Source of the DNA: Chloroflexota bacterium
Lineage (GTDB): Bacteria; Chloroflexota; Anaerolineae; Aggregatilineales; UBA3940
Direction of reading: 5' to 3'
Assembly (NCBI GenBank): GCA_010092775.1
Contig: JAADYZ010000053.1
Span: 1-16,907 of the forward strand
DNA length: 16,907 bases
Under the pieces are notes generated by a model, which saw nothing but the letters and a program-made list of their open reading frames with translations, was not told where the DNA came from and ran no database searches. Within the stretch, counting starts at the first letter, position 1; each line of letters begins with the position of its first letter. The position numbers and the translations under genes were made by a program. Positions 1 to 6,969 of the stretch are shown here, piece by piece.

Positions 1-110
1 CAGGGCTCGCCAAGAGGGTGGCGGTAGAAAGGCAGACCAGCCAATGATCGGGTCTACTGCTATACTCAGCGCGCTTTTAGCACGCCTTCCCACACCGCCG
101 CAAATTGCAT
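1..110. other. Intergenic flank with no recognised gene
   Basis: Nothing coding is supported between the left window edge and the first repeat unit. The stretch lies beyond the operon terminator and would belong to the neighbouring region outside the window. I see no convincing promoter or RNA gene in it. Confidence 0.5.
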
Positions 111-680
111 CCGTAGGGACAAGGCCTGCCTTGTCCGCAGGCGGTGGGTTATCGGACAACGCGGGCGTTGTCCCTACAATGGCGCAAATCAAATCCGTAG
201 GGATGAGGCCTGCCGCTATCGCGCCTCGTCCGCAGGTGGGGCAGGTCATCTGGACAACGCAGGCGTTGTCCCTACAATGTCGCAAATTGCGTCCGTAGGG
301 ATGAGGCCTGCCTCATCCGCAGGTAGGACAATGGACAACGGACATCACAGGCCGCTATCGCGCGATGTCCCCCTACAACGCCGCAAATTAGACCCGTAGG
401 GATGAGGCCTGCCTCGTCCGCTGGCGGTGGGTTATCGGACAACGCGGGCGTTGTCCCTACAGCGACGCAAATTAGACCCATAGGGACGAGGCCTGCCGCT
501 ATCGCGCCTCGTCCGCAGGTAGGACAATGGACAACGCAGGCCGCTATCGCGCGTTGTCCCTACAGACGGGTTATTGTATCCGTAGGGACGAGGCCTGCCT
601 CGTCCGCAGGTGGGTTATCGGACAACGCAGGCGTTGTCCCTACAATGGCGCAAATTAGACCCGTAGGGACAAGGCGGGCC
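111..680. repeat. Array of ~6.5 palindromic, MITE/REP-like repeat units
   Basis: Units start near 112, 196, 294, 395, 480 and 581, with a truncated copy at 661-680, at a spacing of about 81-101 bp. Full units are bounded by inverted ends GTAGGGAC (or GTAGGGAT) and GTCCCTAC and contain two inner hairpins. The left one has the form GGACRAGGC-ct-GCCTYGTCC and the right one GGACAACGC-rg-GCGTTGTCC. A shared spacer resembling ATGGCGCAAATTAGACC separates units. Some units carry an extra GCTATCGCG block in a hairpin loop (left arm of units 2 and 5, right arm of units 3 and 5). Open reading frames across this stretch translate the repeat and are not genes. Related copies lie at 9612-9776. Confidence 0.9.
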
Positions 681-684
681 GCCA

Positions 685-712
685 ACAAAAAACCCCGCGC
701 GTTGGCGGGGTT
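685..712 (-). terminator. Intrinsic terminator of the photosynthesis operon
   Basis: On the minus strand a perfect 8-bp stem (AACCCCGC at 691-698 pairs with GCGGGGTT at 705-712) with a 6-nt loop runs into a run of six T at 692-687. This is a classic Rho-independent terminator. It lies about 22 bp past the stop codon of the last minus-strand gene (734-904) and abuts the truncated seventh repeat unit, so it marks the 3' end of the cluster. Confidence 0.85.
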
Positions 713-733
713 GGGGGGAACAGCGCCTGGGCG

Positions 734-904
734 CTATTTCCGTTTGGCTTCCATCTCTTTGACCACGCGCTTGGCGTGATCGCGGTTCTGCTCCCAGATG
801 ATCACAATGCTGGCGGCGACGCCCAGGAAGGGCAGCATGACCAGGCCAAAGGTCACCAGGAAGTTCAGGCTCAAAACAACATCCCAGAAATCGGCAAATA
901 ACAT
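734..904 (-). CDS. Small single-helix membrane protein, 56 aa, unknown function
   Basis: This short frame begins with ATG at 904 after a purine-rich GAAAGAGAGAG stretch and ends with TAG just before the operon terminator. Residues 1-11 (MLFADFWDVVL) are followed by one hydrophobic segment at about 12-37, then a strongly basic helical tail (KRVVKEMEAKRK), which suggests N-out, C-in topology. The helix has no histidine, so it is not an ordinary bacteriochlorophyll-binding light-harvesting alpha or beta chain. It lies 78 bp downstream of a lipoprotein gene and close to the pucC-type assembly gene. By position and size it could be a minor structural or assembly subunit of the reaction centre-light harvesting complex, since Roseiflexus-type complexes contain extra single-helix polypeptides. 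That link is inference. The coding call rests on the clean start, the membrane-protein pattern and its place directly before the terminator. Confidence 0.7.
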   Translation of the reverse strand: MLFADFWDVVLSLNFLVTFGLVMLPFLGVAASIVIIWEQNRDHAKRVVKEMEAKRK

Positions 905-982
905 AGCACTCTCTCTTTCTTCACTCAGCGGCGCAACAAGGCGACCGCTGCTACTGCCTAGGGGAACGGCAAATCCGCCGTG

Positions 983-1516
983 CTAAGGCATCATCAGCAT
1001 GCTATCAACGCGCTCGATGCTGAAGCTGCTCATGGCAGTGGGCACCTGCTCGCTGAAGCCTGCATACAGCTCCTCATCGAGGGTGGCGAAGACCGGATCC
1101 ACCGGGAGGCGATAGACAAAATAGGTATCGTCGGTGAAGACTACGTTGGTGTAATCGCCTGGATAGCTCCCGATCTGCTCCCAGTACTGCTCTTCCGACA
1201 GCGCTTCGACAAAGAAGATCAGGGCCGGAATATCGCCATCAACCAGGTAGTTGAAAAGTAGCTGGTTGCCGGTGCCCTCGATCTCAAAGCTGCCCACCCA
1301 GTCATCCGGAACGGTCATGGCGATCTCGTAAATCGGACCACGTTCCCGCACCTGCACATACTGCAACGACGCTGTGACGTCGGTGCTGTTGATGGTCCGT
1401 TCGAAGTCTTCGACGGTGGGTTGTGGGTCAGGCATACACCCGACCAGAACCAACAGGAAAGCACTCAACAGGGTGAGGCGGAATAGATTAGCGAGCAAAC
1501 GACGCTTCGATGACAT
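983..1516 (-). CDS. Lipoprotein of unknown function
   Basis: The 177-aa product starts with a basic n-region (MSSKRR) and a hydrophobic core, then a lipobox L-V-G-C with the modified cysteine at residue 27, so it is most likely exported and lipid-anchored on the outer face of the membrane. The mature part is acidic, rich in aromatic residues, and looks like a small soluble domain. I recognise no catalytic motif or known family. A strong ribosome binding site (AAGGAAGGA, about 6 nt before ATG) supports the start. The gene begins 18 bp after the pucC-type gene ends, so the two are almost certainly cotranscribed. It may help assemble or maintain photosynthetic complexes on the extracytoplasmic side, but this rests on location alone. 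Confidence 0.8.
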   Translation of the reverse strand: MSSKRRLLANLFRLTLLSAFLLVLVGCMPDPQPTVEDFERTINSTDVTASLQYVQVRERGPIYEIAMTVPDDWVGSFEIEGTGNQLLFNYLVDGDIPALIFFVEALSEEQYWEQIGSYPGDYTNVVFTDDTYFVYRLPVDPVFATLDEELYAGFSEQVPTAMSSFSIERVDSMLMMP

Positions 1517-1534
1517 AACAATCCTTCCTTTGGA

Positions 1535-2989
1535 TCAGAACGTCAGTTGGTCCGCCGGGATTTCTGATACGCCATCCCATGGCATACGGATCTCGTCGAC
1601 TTGCAGTTGACGCCCCAGGCGGAAGAGTAAGAGAAAAACGACTGCTGCTAGCAAAAGCAGCGATGTTGCATAAACTGCGGTATAGCCGATCACGACGTTG
1701 CCGGTGAACCACTGCGCGAGGTCGCGCATCAGGCCACCGCCGATCACGCCGAAACCCTGGGCCAGGGCCTGGACAATGCCCCACACACCCAGGAACAAAC
1801 CAGCATGGCTGATGTCGGTCAGGGACATGACCAGGATGATGCTGCCGACCAGGAAGAGGCCCCTACCCAGGCTGATGAAGCCCACCCCCAGCCGGAACGG
1901 CCCAACCAGAGCGATGTCGCTGGCGACGCTGATCACGCCGAAACCCAGCAGCCCAACCACACAACCGATACCGATTAACACGACTGGCGGCGTTTGTCGC
2001 CACAAGAGAAGGCCGCCGGATACCACACCTACGATCGTCATGACGCCCCAGAGGGCGGTTAGCGACATGGTTGCAGAGACGCTCATACCCAAGACCTGTC
2101 CGCCGTAGGGTTCAAGCAAAACGTCATGCGTGGCGAATGCCATCGTCGCTATAAAGATGATAGCGAACAGACCATGTAGAATCTTCTGTCCGCTCAACTT
2201 CCCAAGAGACTCCCACAAAGAGAGGCGCACCCGCACCGTCTCCAGGTCGGAGATGATGCTGCCATCCGGGCGCAGGCGCTCCGCACGCCACAGCGCGATT
2301 ACGGTCAGCAGCACAAAGATCAGGCCTGAGCCTTGCATCACCTGGATAAAAAGCTGGTGTGAATAATCGATCAGCAAGCCGCTGACCACCACCGCACTGA
2401 CGATGGTGCCCATAATCAGCATGACCCACAACACCGAGATCACCTTGCCGCGCTTCTCCGGCGGCGTGATGTCGCTGATCAGCGCCAGGTAGATTGTCTC
2501 CAGGATGTTGACCCCGGCGCCGTAAACCAGGAAGATGGCCGTGCAGATCAGCATGGCAGGCCAGAAGCCAATGATGCCCTCGCCGCTAAGCAGGATCAAC
2601 GCGAAGGGGGCAGTCGCCAGCCCACCAAAGGCCAGCATCACACCAAGCACAATGTAGGGTGTGCGCCATTTGCCCAACGAGCGCTCTTGATCCGAGCGAT
2701 AGCCGATCATCACGCGGACCGGCGAGATGAAATAATGCAAGGCGATCAGGAAAGCGACCGCCACCGCCGGGATTTGCAGATCGGTGATCAGGACGCGATT
2801 GAGTGTTCCTGAAATCGGCGCGATGGACAGCCCTACCCCAAACTGGATCAGGCCCAGGCGCAGCACGCGCAGCCACCAGCCCACTTCTGAGCTGGGGTTG
2901 AGCCAGCGCAGCAGCGGATTGGCCGCGGTGGAGGCGGTCTTGTTGCTCTGCCGGACGAGCCATTGCATCGGTCGAAACACCAGTTTCAT
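1535..2989 (-). CDS. pucC: BCD-family MFS transporter, PucC/LhaA-type light-harvesting assembly factor
   Basis: This 484-aa integral membrane protein has about twelve hydrophobic segments and belongs to the BCD (bacteriochlorophyll delivery) branch of the major facilitator superfamily with PucC, LhaA and Bch2. Family features include the first-helix region ending LNRVLITDL (residues 63-71) and the loop motif SPVRVMIGYRSD (89-100). In purple bacteria these proteins are needed for assembly of LH1 or LH2, probably by delivering bacteriochlorophyll to the apoproteins. GGTGAG lies about 9 nt before the ATG. It begins 57 bp after bchZ, so the end of the pigment pathway is followed at once by a pigment-handling protein. 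Whether it acts on the LH ring or more generally cannot be told from sequence. The family is certain, the PucC versus LhaA subtype is not. Confidence 0.88.
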   Translation of the reverse strand: MKLVFRPMQWLVRQSNKTASTAANPLLRWLNPSSEVGWWLRVLRLGLIQFGVGLSIAPISGTLNRVLITDLQIPAVAVAFLIALHYFISPVRVMIGYRSDQERSLGKWRTPYIVLGVMLAFGGLATAPFALILLSGEGIIGFWPAMLICTAIFLVYGAGVNILETIYLALISDITPPEKRGKVISVLWVMLIMGTIVSAVVVSGLLIDYSHQLFIQVMQGSGLIFVLLTVIALWRAERLRPDGSIISDLETVRVRLSLWESLGKLSGQKILHGLFAIIFIATMAFATHDVLLEPYGGQVLGMSVSATMSLTALWGVMTIVGVVSGGLLLWRQTPPVVLIGIGCVVGLLGFGVISVASDIALVGPFRLGVGFISLGRGLFLVGSIILVMSLTDISHAGLFLGVWGIVQALAQGFGVIGGGLMRDLAQWFTGNVVIGYTAVYATSLLLLAAVVFLLLFRLGRQLQVDEIRMPWDGVSEIPADQLTF

Positions 2990-3046
2990 AAACGTGATCT
3001 CACCAAACTAAACAATCCATTTTTCCGGCGCGCCAGTGGGGGCTGT

Positions 3047-4510
3047 TTACCCACCATTCCGGCTGGCCAGGATTTCCGCAGCCAGATCAGCGCTGACCTC
3101 GACCTCGCCACGCGCGCGCGCTTCCGATTCGACGCGCATCTGCAGCTCACGGCTGGCCGAGATCTGTGCCAGGAAGGGCAGCTTAGCGACCGCCTCATCC
3201 AGGGTGGCTTTGGCCTCATCCGTCCAGGGCAGGTTACCCGGCTGGGTGCTGGCCCCACCCTGACTGTAACCACTATCGAGTGGCAGGAAGGTATAGAGCG
3301 ATTCGTACAGGCGGTTGATGATCTCCTGAATGACATAGACCGTGCCGCGATAGCCCATGAAGGGTGTCCCGGTGGCGCGCCGCACAATGGGGCCTGGGAA
3401 GGCCGCCGGAATATAGTGCGTCTGGCGGGCACCGGCCTCACTCAAATAGATCTTCTCATTAATCGAGCCAAATACAAAGCTCGGTGCGCCTGCGTGCAGC
3501 AAACTGCGCACGCCAATATTGTCCAGATCGCCTGGTTGGCGCGGACGCGGCGCGGTGAAGGCAATCGGCATGCCCAATTCCTCACCCAGATAATCGGCCA
3601 GCCCCTCGACATAGGTGCGTGATCCGGCCAGGCCAATCGAGGTGGTGGGGAACCAGTCGCCTTGCGGTCCTTTCCACAAATCCCAGACCGCTTGGAGGGT
3701 GCTGGCTTTCTCCTGCCGGATGAAGGCCGCCGCCTGATCGCTGGTGCCCAGCCACTCACCCAGTTGGCGGATGAAGTGGGTGGTGCTGCGCATCCCGATT
3801 GGTGCGTGCAGCCAGGGTTGGCCCAGGCTGGGGGCCAGGCGATGGCCAAACTCCTTGTAGAGCAGCACATTGACTTGCCCCCGCGCAAGGTCAGCGATCT
3901 CGGCCAGGCGGCTCTCGAAGGGGAAAACCAGATTAACCCGCCCCCCTGCCCCTTCGATCAGGCGTTTGACCTCTAGCAGATCGGAGGGGGAGTTAAAGCA
4001 GCCATACGTCGGGCCGATGATGTTGACCAGGCCCGGCTCCACCTGGAGCGCTGCGGCGGGTTCAGCGCCGTAGGTCTCCCACAGCCATTGCAACACCCGA
4101 TCGCGGCCCAGCCATTCATCATCACTGAGCGACTCGCTGTGGAAGAAGGTGCTGCCTTCCCCCAACTGACCCACTAGGTCAGCCAGGTCTGAGCCGATCA
4201 TCTCGCTCTCGGCGGTGGAAATAACAATCAGGCGTTTGCCCTCCAGATAACCCTCATCGCGCAGATTTTCATAGGTGCGCTTGACCGCCGCAGCGGTCCC
4301 CTCCCCTACCTCGGCCTCGGTGATGACCGAGGGGGTGATGTTCTCGATGTGCGGGATGGCGTCGGTGTAATCCGGTACGGCGGTGGCCACCAGATTGAAG
4401 CAGCCAATCGGCGCATCGCAGATGGCATGTACATCGGGCAGCGGGCAGATGGTCCACACAGCCGCCCAATAGCTGCTGCTATCAGCCAGATCGCGGACGA
4501 TGTTAGCCAA
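3047..4510 (-). CDS. bchZ: Chlorophyllide a reductase (COR) subunit BchZ
   Basis: BchZ pairs with BchY to form the catalytic component of the nitrogenase-like chlorophyllide a reductase, which reduces ring B of the chlorin with electrons from BchX. The N-terminal SYWAAVWTICPLPD region and ICDAPIGC motif match the family, and the IC cysteine (residue 31 from this start) corresponds to the BchZ ligand of the shared 4Fe-4S cluster. The last ~60 residues (about 429-487, beginning WTDEAKATL) form the PCP_red-type C-terminal domain also seen in BchB. Start choice: an in-frame GTG at 4522 exists, but AAGGTGAGG lies six bases before a TTG at 4510, and that spacing favours the TTG. Either start overlaps the bchY end (8 or 20 bp), indicating translational coupling. 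Confidence 0.95.
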   Translation of the reverse strand: MANIVRDLADSSSYWAAVWTICPLPDVHAICDAPIGCFNLVATAVPDYTDAIPHIENITPSVITEAEVGEGTAAAVKRTYENLRDEGYLEGKRLIVISTAESEMIGSDLADLVGQLGEGSTFFHSESLSDDEWLGRDRVLQWLWETYGAEPAAALQVEPGLVNIIGPTYGCFNSPSDLLEVKRLIEGAGGRVNLVFPFESRLAEIADLARGQVNVLLYKEFGHRLAPSLGQPWLHAPIGMRSTTHFIRQLGEWLGTSDQAAAFIRQEKASTLQAVWDLWKGPQGDWFPTTSIGLAGSRTYVEGLADYLGEELGMPIAFTAPRPRQPGDLDNIGVRSLLHAGAPSFVFGSINEKIYLSEAGARQTHYIPAAFPGPIVRRATGTPFMGYRGTVYVIQEIINRLYESLYTFLPLDSGYSQGGASTQPGNLPWTDEAKATLDEAVAKLPFLAQISASRELQMRVESEARARGEVEVSADLAAEILASRNGG

Positions 4511-5780
4511 GAGGCACCTCACCTTGATCTACGAAGTCCTCTTCCTCGAAGAAGGTCTGGATCCACTCATAGCGCTCGCTGCGGTTGATCATCTGTTGGA
4601 TGAAGCCTATTGTCGCGGCCATGCCGCCGCTCAGGAAGAGCGGACGCGAGGCCAATTGATTGGTGAAGTAAACCGCTGGAATGCCACGCTCTTTGGCGAT
4701 GGCGCAGAAGGGGGTGGTCCCCAGCACCAGGTCGGGTGGGTATTTATCCAGGGCGGCGACGTCGTCTTCCAGCGATTTGCGATAGACGATCTCTTTGGTG
4801 CCGTTGTTGCGCAGCCACATCTCATCGGGCAGGGTCAGCGGGTCCGCTGCGATGGAGGTGGAGACATAGGGCACCTCGGCCCCCGCCTCGGCCAGCAAAC
4901 GGGCATAGGCCAGCTCGGTACCTTCATAGCCAGAGACGATCACGCGGCCAGCGAGCGGCTGCGCCTTGATGATCGCTTCCGCCTGAGCCCGCTCTTCCTC
5001 GGCTACCCGATTGACCTGCTCCAGATCGAGCCGGAGCAGCGAGCCAATCGCCTTGAGCCAGGAGACGGTCCCGCTCATGCCGACCGGGGCACCCCCCACA
5101 ATCGGGATATCCCAGCTACGGAAGGCGGCCATTGTCTCTTTGTAGAAGGGATGCAGCGGCGCTAGCGCCCCGGCCCGTGCGGCCCGCTTCATATCGTCGA
5201 TGGAACGGCCTGGCAGCGCGATGGTCGCTTCCACACCGATGCGGCGCAGCAGGCCATCGATCGCCAGCGGGTCCGCCGGGAAGACCTCGCCCAGCAGCAC
5301 GACCGTCTTGGCGTCGCGCTCGCCGCCCTCCGGCTCCCCCAGCCGCCGCAAGAGGGCCGCCAAGGCCACATCTTTGGCTTCTGGATGGGAATGGATGGCA
5401 TAGGCAGGGACACGCACCAGCACGACTTCTGCGTCACCGACGCGGGTGGGCAGCATCTCTTCGGGTAGGCCAGCAGTCTCAGCCACACACAGCGAGACCA
5501 CCGGGATCAACTGGCAGCCTGGTTCTTGTGCGGCCACCTCAATCGCGGCGCGGGTGTTTTCGACCACCTCCCCCGCCATCAATTCCGCCGTGCCCAGGTG
5601 GGCGGCCAAGATCGATTTTCGTGCGCCGTAGAAGTGGGTCACAAAGGTCAGGCCGTACAGGCAGCCGGTGTCGGTCGCCATAACGGGGTGTGAGCCTTCC
5701 AGGCGGGTCAGCACGCGCAGCGACCCGAAGGCCGGGCACATCGATTGCGGATGGAGTTGACAGGGTCGTGAATCAGTCAT
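4503..5780 (-). CDS. bchY: Chlorophyllide a reductase (COR) subunit BchY
   Basis: This 425-aa protein is the second catalytic subunit of the nitrogenase-like COR enzyme. The N-terminal half has the expected cysteines for the intersubunit 4Fe-4S cluster: C15 in MCPAFGS, C40 in DTGCLYGL and C98 in VVSLCVAET. Later segments, such as the one around IPIVGGAPVGMSGTVSWLKAIGSLL, match the BchY fold. It is shorter than the roughly 480-500 residues I recall for purple bacterial BchY, mainly because it lacks an N-terminal extension. The ATG at 5780 has only a weak upstream GGAT. Translation may be modulated by the hairpin in the 86-bp leader (5817-5856). It overlaps bchZ and is separated from bchX by two genes, unlike the contiguous bchXYZ of purple bacteria. 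Confidence 0.95.
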   Translation of the reverse strand: MTDSRPCQLHPQSMCPAFGSLRVLTRLEGSHPVMATDTGCLYGLTFVTHFYGARKSILAAHLGTAELMAGEVVENTRAAIEVAAQEPGCQLIPVVSLCVAETAGLPEEMLPTRVGDAEVVLVRVPAYAIHSHPEAKDVALAALLRRLGEPEGGERDAKTVVLLGEVFPADPLAIDGLLRRIGVEATIALPGRSIDDMKRAARAGALAPLHPFYKETMAAFRSWDIPIVGGAPVGMSGTVSWLKAIGSLLRLDLEQVNRVAEEERAQAEAIIKAQPLAGRVIVSGYEGTELAYARLLAEAGAEVPYVSTSIAADPLTLPDEMWLRNNGTKEIVYRKSLEDDVAALDKYPPDLVLGTTPFCAIAKERGIPAVYFTNQLASRPLFLSGGMAATIGFIQQMINRSERYEWIQTFFEEEDFVDQGEVPLG

Positions 5781-5816
5781 GGTTTATCCATATGTCACTT
5801 GATGGTCGTTTCGGCA

Positions 5817-5856
5817 CCCCCCACGCCTGAGGCTCTTTGGACCTTAGGGTGGAGGG
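5817..5856 (-). promoter_or_regulatory. Hairpin in the bchY leader
   Basis: In the minus-strand transcript, the segment at 5856-5849 (CCCTCCAC) can pair with 5824-5817 (GTGGGGGG) in an 8-bp stem with one G-U pair and a 24-nt loop. It lies between the 84-aa gene and bchY with no T run after it, so it is not a terminator. It may be an mRNA processing or stabilising element. Support is structural only. Confidence 0.3.
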
Positions 5857-5866
5857 GCTGCCTTTG

Positions 5867-6121
5867 TTACGCATTTTCGGGCGGGCGGATAACCACCTTG
5901 GTGCCGGTGGGCGTCTCCGCTTCAATCGGCTGTTCGATCACCCGGGGCGCGGGGTCCTCGCCTAGGCGCTCTTCATCGTCGCGCAGATCCATCTCACGCA
6001 GGTAGGGCCGCCGGGCGTCCAGGTCGGTCAGCCAGGCAAAGGCGATAAAGCCCAGGATCGTCAGGACCAGGGGTCCGTAGCAGAGGGTAATGCCAGATAT
6101 AGGGAACTCACCACCAAACAT
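5867..6121 (-). CDS. Small single-helix membrane protein, 84 aa, unknown function
   Basis: The product has a short N-terminus (MFGGEFPISG), one hydrophobic helix at about residues 11-31, then a basic stretch (DARRPYLR) and a long hydrophilic, acidic and proline-containing tail to residue 84. The positive-inside rule puts the tail in the cytoplasm. GGAG six bases before the ATG makes it a convincing gene. It sits inside the COR operon between a DUF169 gene (90 bp upstream) and bchY (86 bp downstream), with a possible hairpin in each gap. I recognise no family. Its position suggests membrane tethering of the reductase, or a role with a membrane pigment complex, but nothing in the sequence proves either. 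Confidence 0.72.
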   Translation of the reverse strand: MFGGEFPISGITLCYGPLVLTILGFIAFAWLTDLDARRPYLREMDLRDDEERLGEDPAPRVIEQPIEAETPTGTKVVIRPPENA

Positions 6122-6161
6122 GTTTTGCTCCGATCTTATTCATAGACTGGCCGCATGGTTT

Positions 6162-6182
6162 GCCGCCCCTGTGAGGGGCTGC
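6162..6182 (-). promoter_or_regulatory. Hairpin between the DUF169 and 84-aa genes
   Basis: The arms GCCGCCCC (6162-6169) and GGGGCTGC (6175-6182) pair with one mismatch around a 5-nt loop. On the minus strand no T run follows, which argues against termination. It could separate expression of upstream bchX and DUF169 from the genes below, or it may have no function. Confidence 0.3.
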
Positions 6183-6211
6183 TTCAACGGTCGAGTCATG
6201 GTGAACATGGA

Positions 6212-6958
6212 TTAATTCTCATAATCCGGTGCGTGCGAAGGCATGATGACCTCGCGCATCTTATGCGGATCAATGCGAAAGTTCTCAATCAACTCGATGA
6301 TATAGCGGAAGTGGCGTCGGGGGATCGCGACGAAGAGTTCGCCGGAGGCCACCTTATTGAAGCCACGCCCACCACCATCACCGGGGGTGAACACACTGTT
6401 ATCGAGATGCCAGGGCGCGGCAAACATCGAGGAGCAGGCCGAGGGGCCCAGCTCGCCATGAGGGAATTCGCCGCTGCGCACCGAGGCCGCTCCGGCGATC
6501 TGCATGGCCTGTTGAGCGTTGCAAATGCAGATCAACAGATCGACCGGGGTGCCGGCTGGCACATCAGGCAAGGGAGCCGCTGCAAGCGCTTGGATGCTAT
6601 CGCCGGGGAGCGAGTAGCTTTGTTGTTTATTGCGGCGGGCCCCCTCTTCCGTAAAGAAGCCTTGTGCCATTGTTAGGTAGGCTCCGTCGGAGATAAAGGA
6701 ATCAGGGTCGGGCAAGAAGCCCAGATGGTATTGACCAACCCAGCAGTCGTGATTGCCGCGATCAACATAGATGCGGCGGCCCTGCTCGGCCAGATGCACG
6801 ATGGCACAGGCGGGCACTCTCACCGACTCATAGCCTTCGGGCGGGCCATCCTGGCAAAAGCTGATGGCGACCGGCTGGCGTTTGAGGCGCATCTTGTCCA
6901 GCAAGATGCTGTTCAGGTAGCTCAGATCGACTGCGTCTTGAGATAGGTCTTCAGACAT
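6212..6958 (-). CDS. DUF169 family protein in the COR operon
   Basis: The 248-aa soluble protein resembles the DUF169 family, whose members are found in many anaerobes and archaea and have no established reaction. Candidate functional residues are C51 (VPACAIVHL), C72 in GNHDCWVGQYHLG (where family members usually have a conserved Cys) and C175 (GPSACSSMFA). The C-terminal part contains a glycine-rich GDGGGRGF segment (193-200). There is no signal peptide or membrane helix, so it is cytoplasmic. CGGAG about 6 nt before the ATG supports the start. It begins 11 bp after the bchX stop, so it is cotranscribed with the COR reductase subunit. Its conserved cysteines could bind a metal, Fe-S centre or tetrapyrrole, or protect or load COR, but this is inferred from neighbours. 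Family assignment is from memory of motif layout. Confidence 0.8.
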   Translation of the reverse strand: MSEDLSQDAVDLSYLNSILLDKMRLKRQPVAISFCQDGPPEGYESVRVPACAIVHLAEQGRRIYVDRGNHDCWVGQYHLGFLPDPDSFISDGAYLTMAQGFFTEEGARRNKQQSYSLPGDSIQALAAAPLPDVPAGTPVDLLICICNAQQAMQIAGAASVRSGEFPHGELGPSACSSMFAAPWHLDNSVFTPGDGGGRGFNKVASGELFVAIPRRHFRYIIELIENFRIDPHKMREVIMPSHAPDYEN

Positions 6959-6969
6959 ACAGACTCCGG

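Noticed and set aside
111..680. CRISPR array
   Set aside because: Unit spacing varies (81-101 bp), the units are long nested palindromes, spacers are nearly identical to each other (GGCGCAAATT type) and there are no cas genes nearby.
44..779. Plus-strand ORFs of 84 and 125 aa (and a minus-strand one of 69 aa) at the left end
   Set aside because: They translate the palindromic repeat, giving periodic peptides; no family likeness, no good ribosome site.
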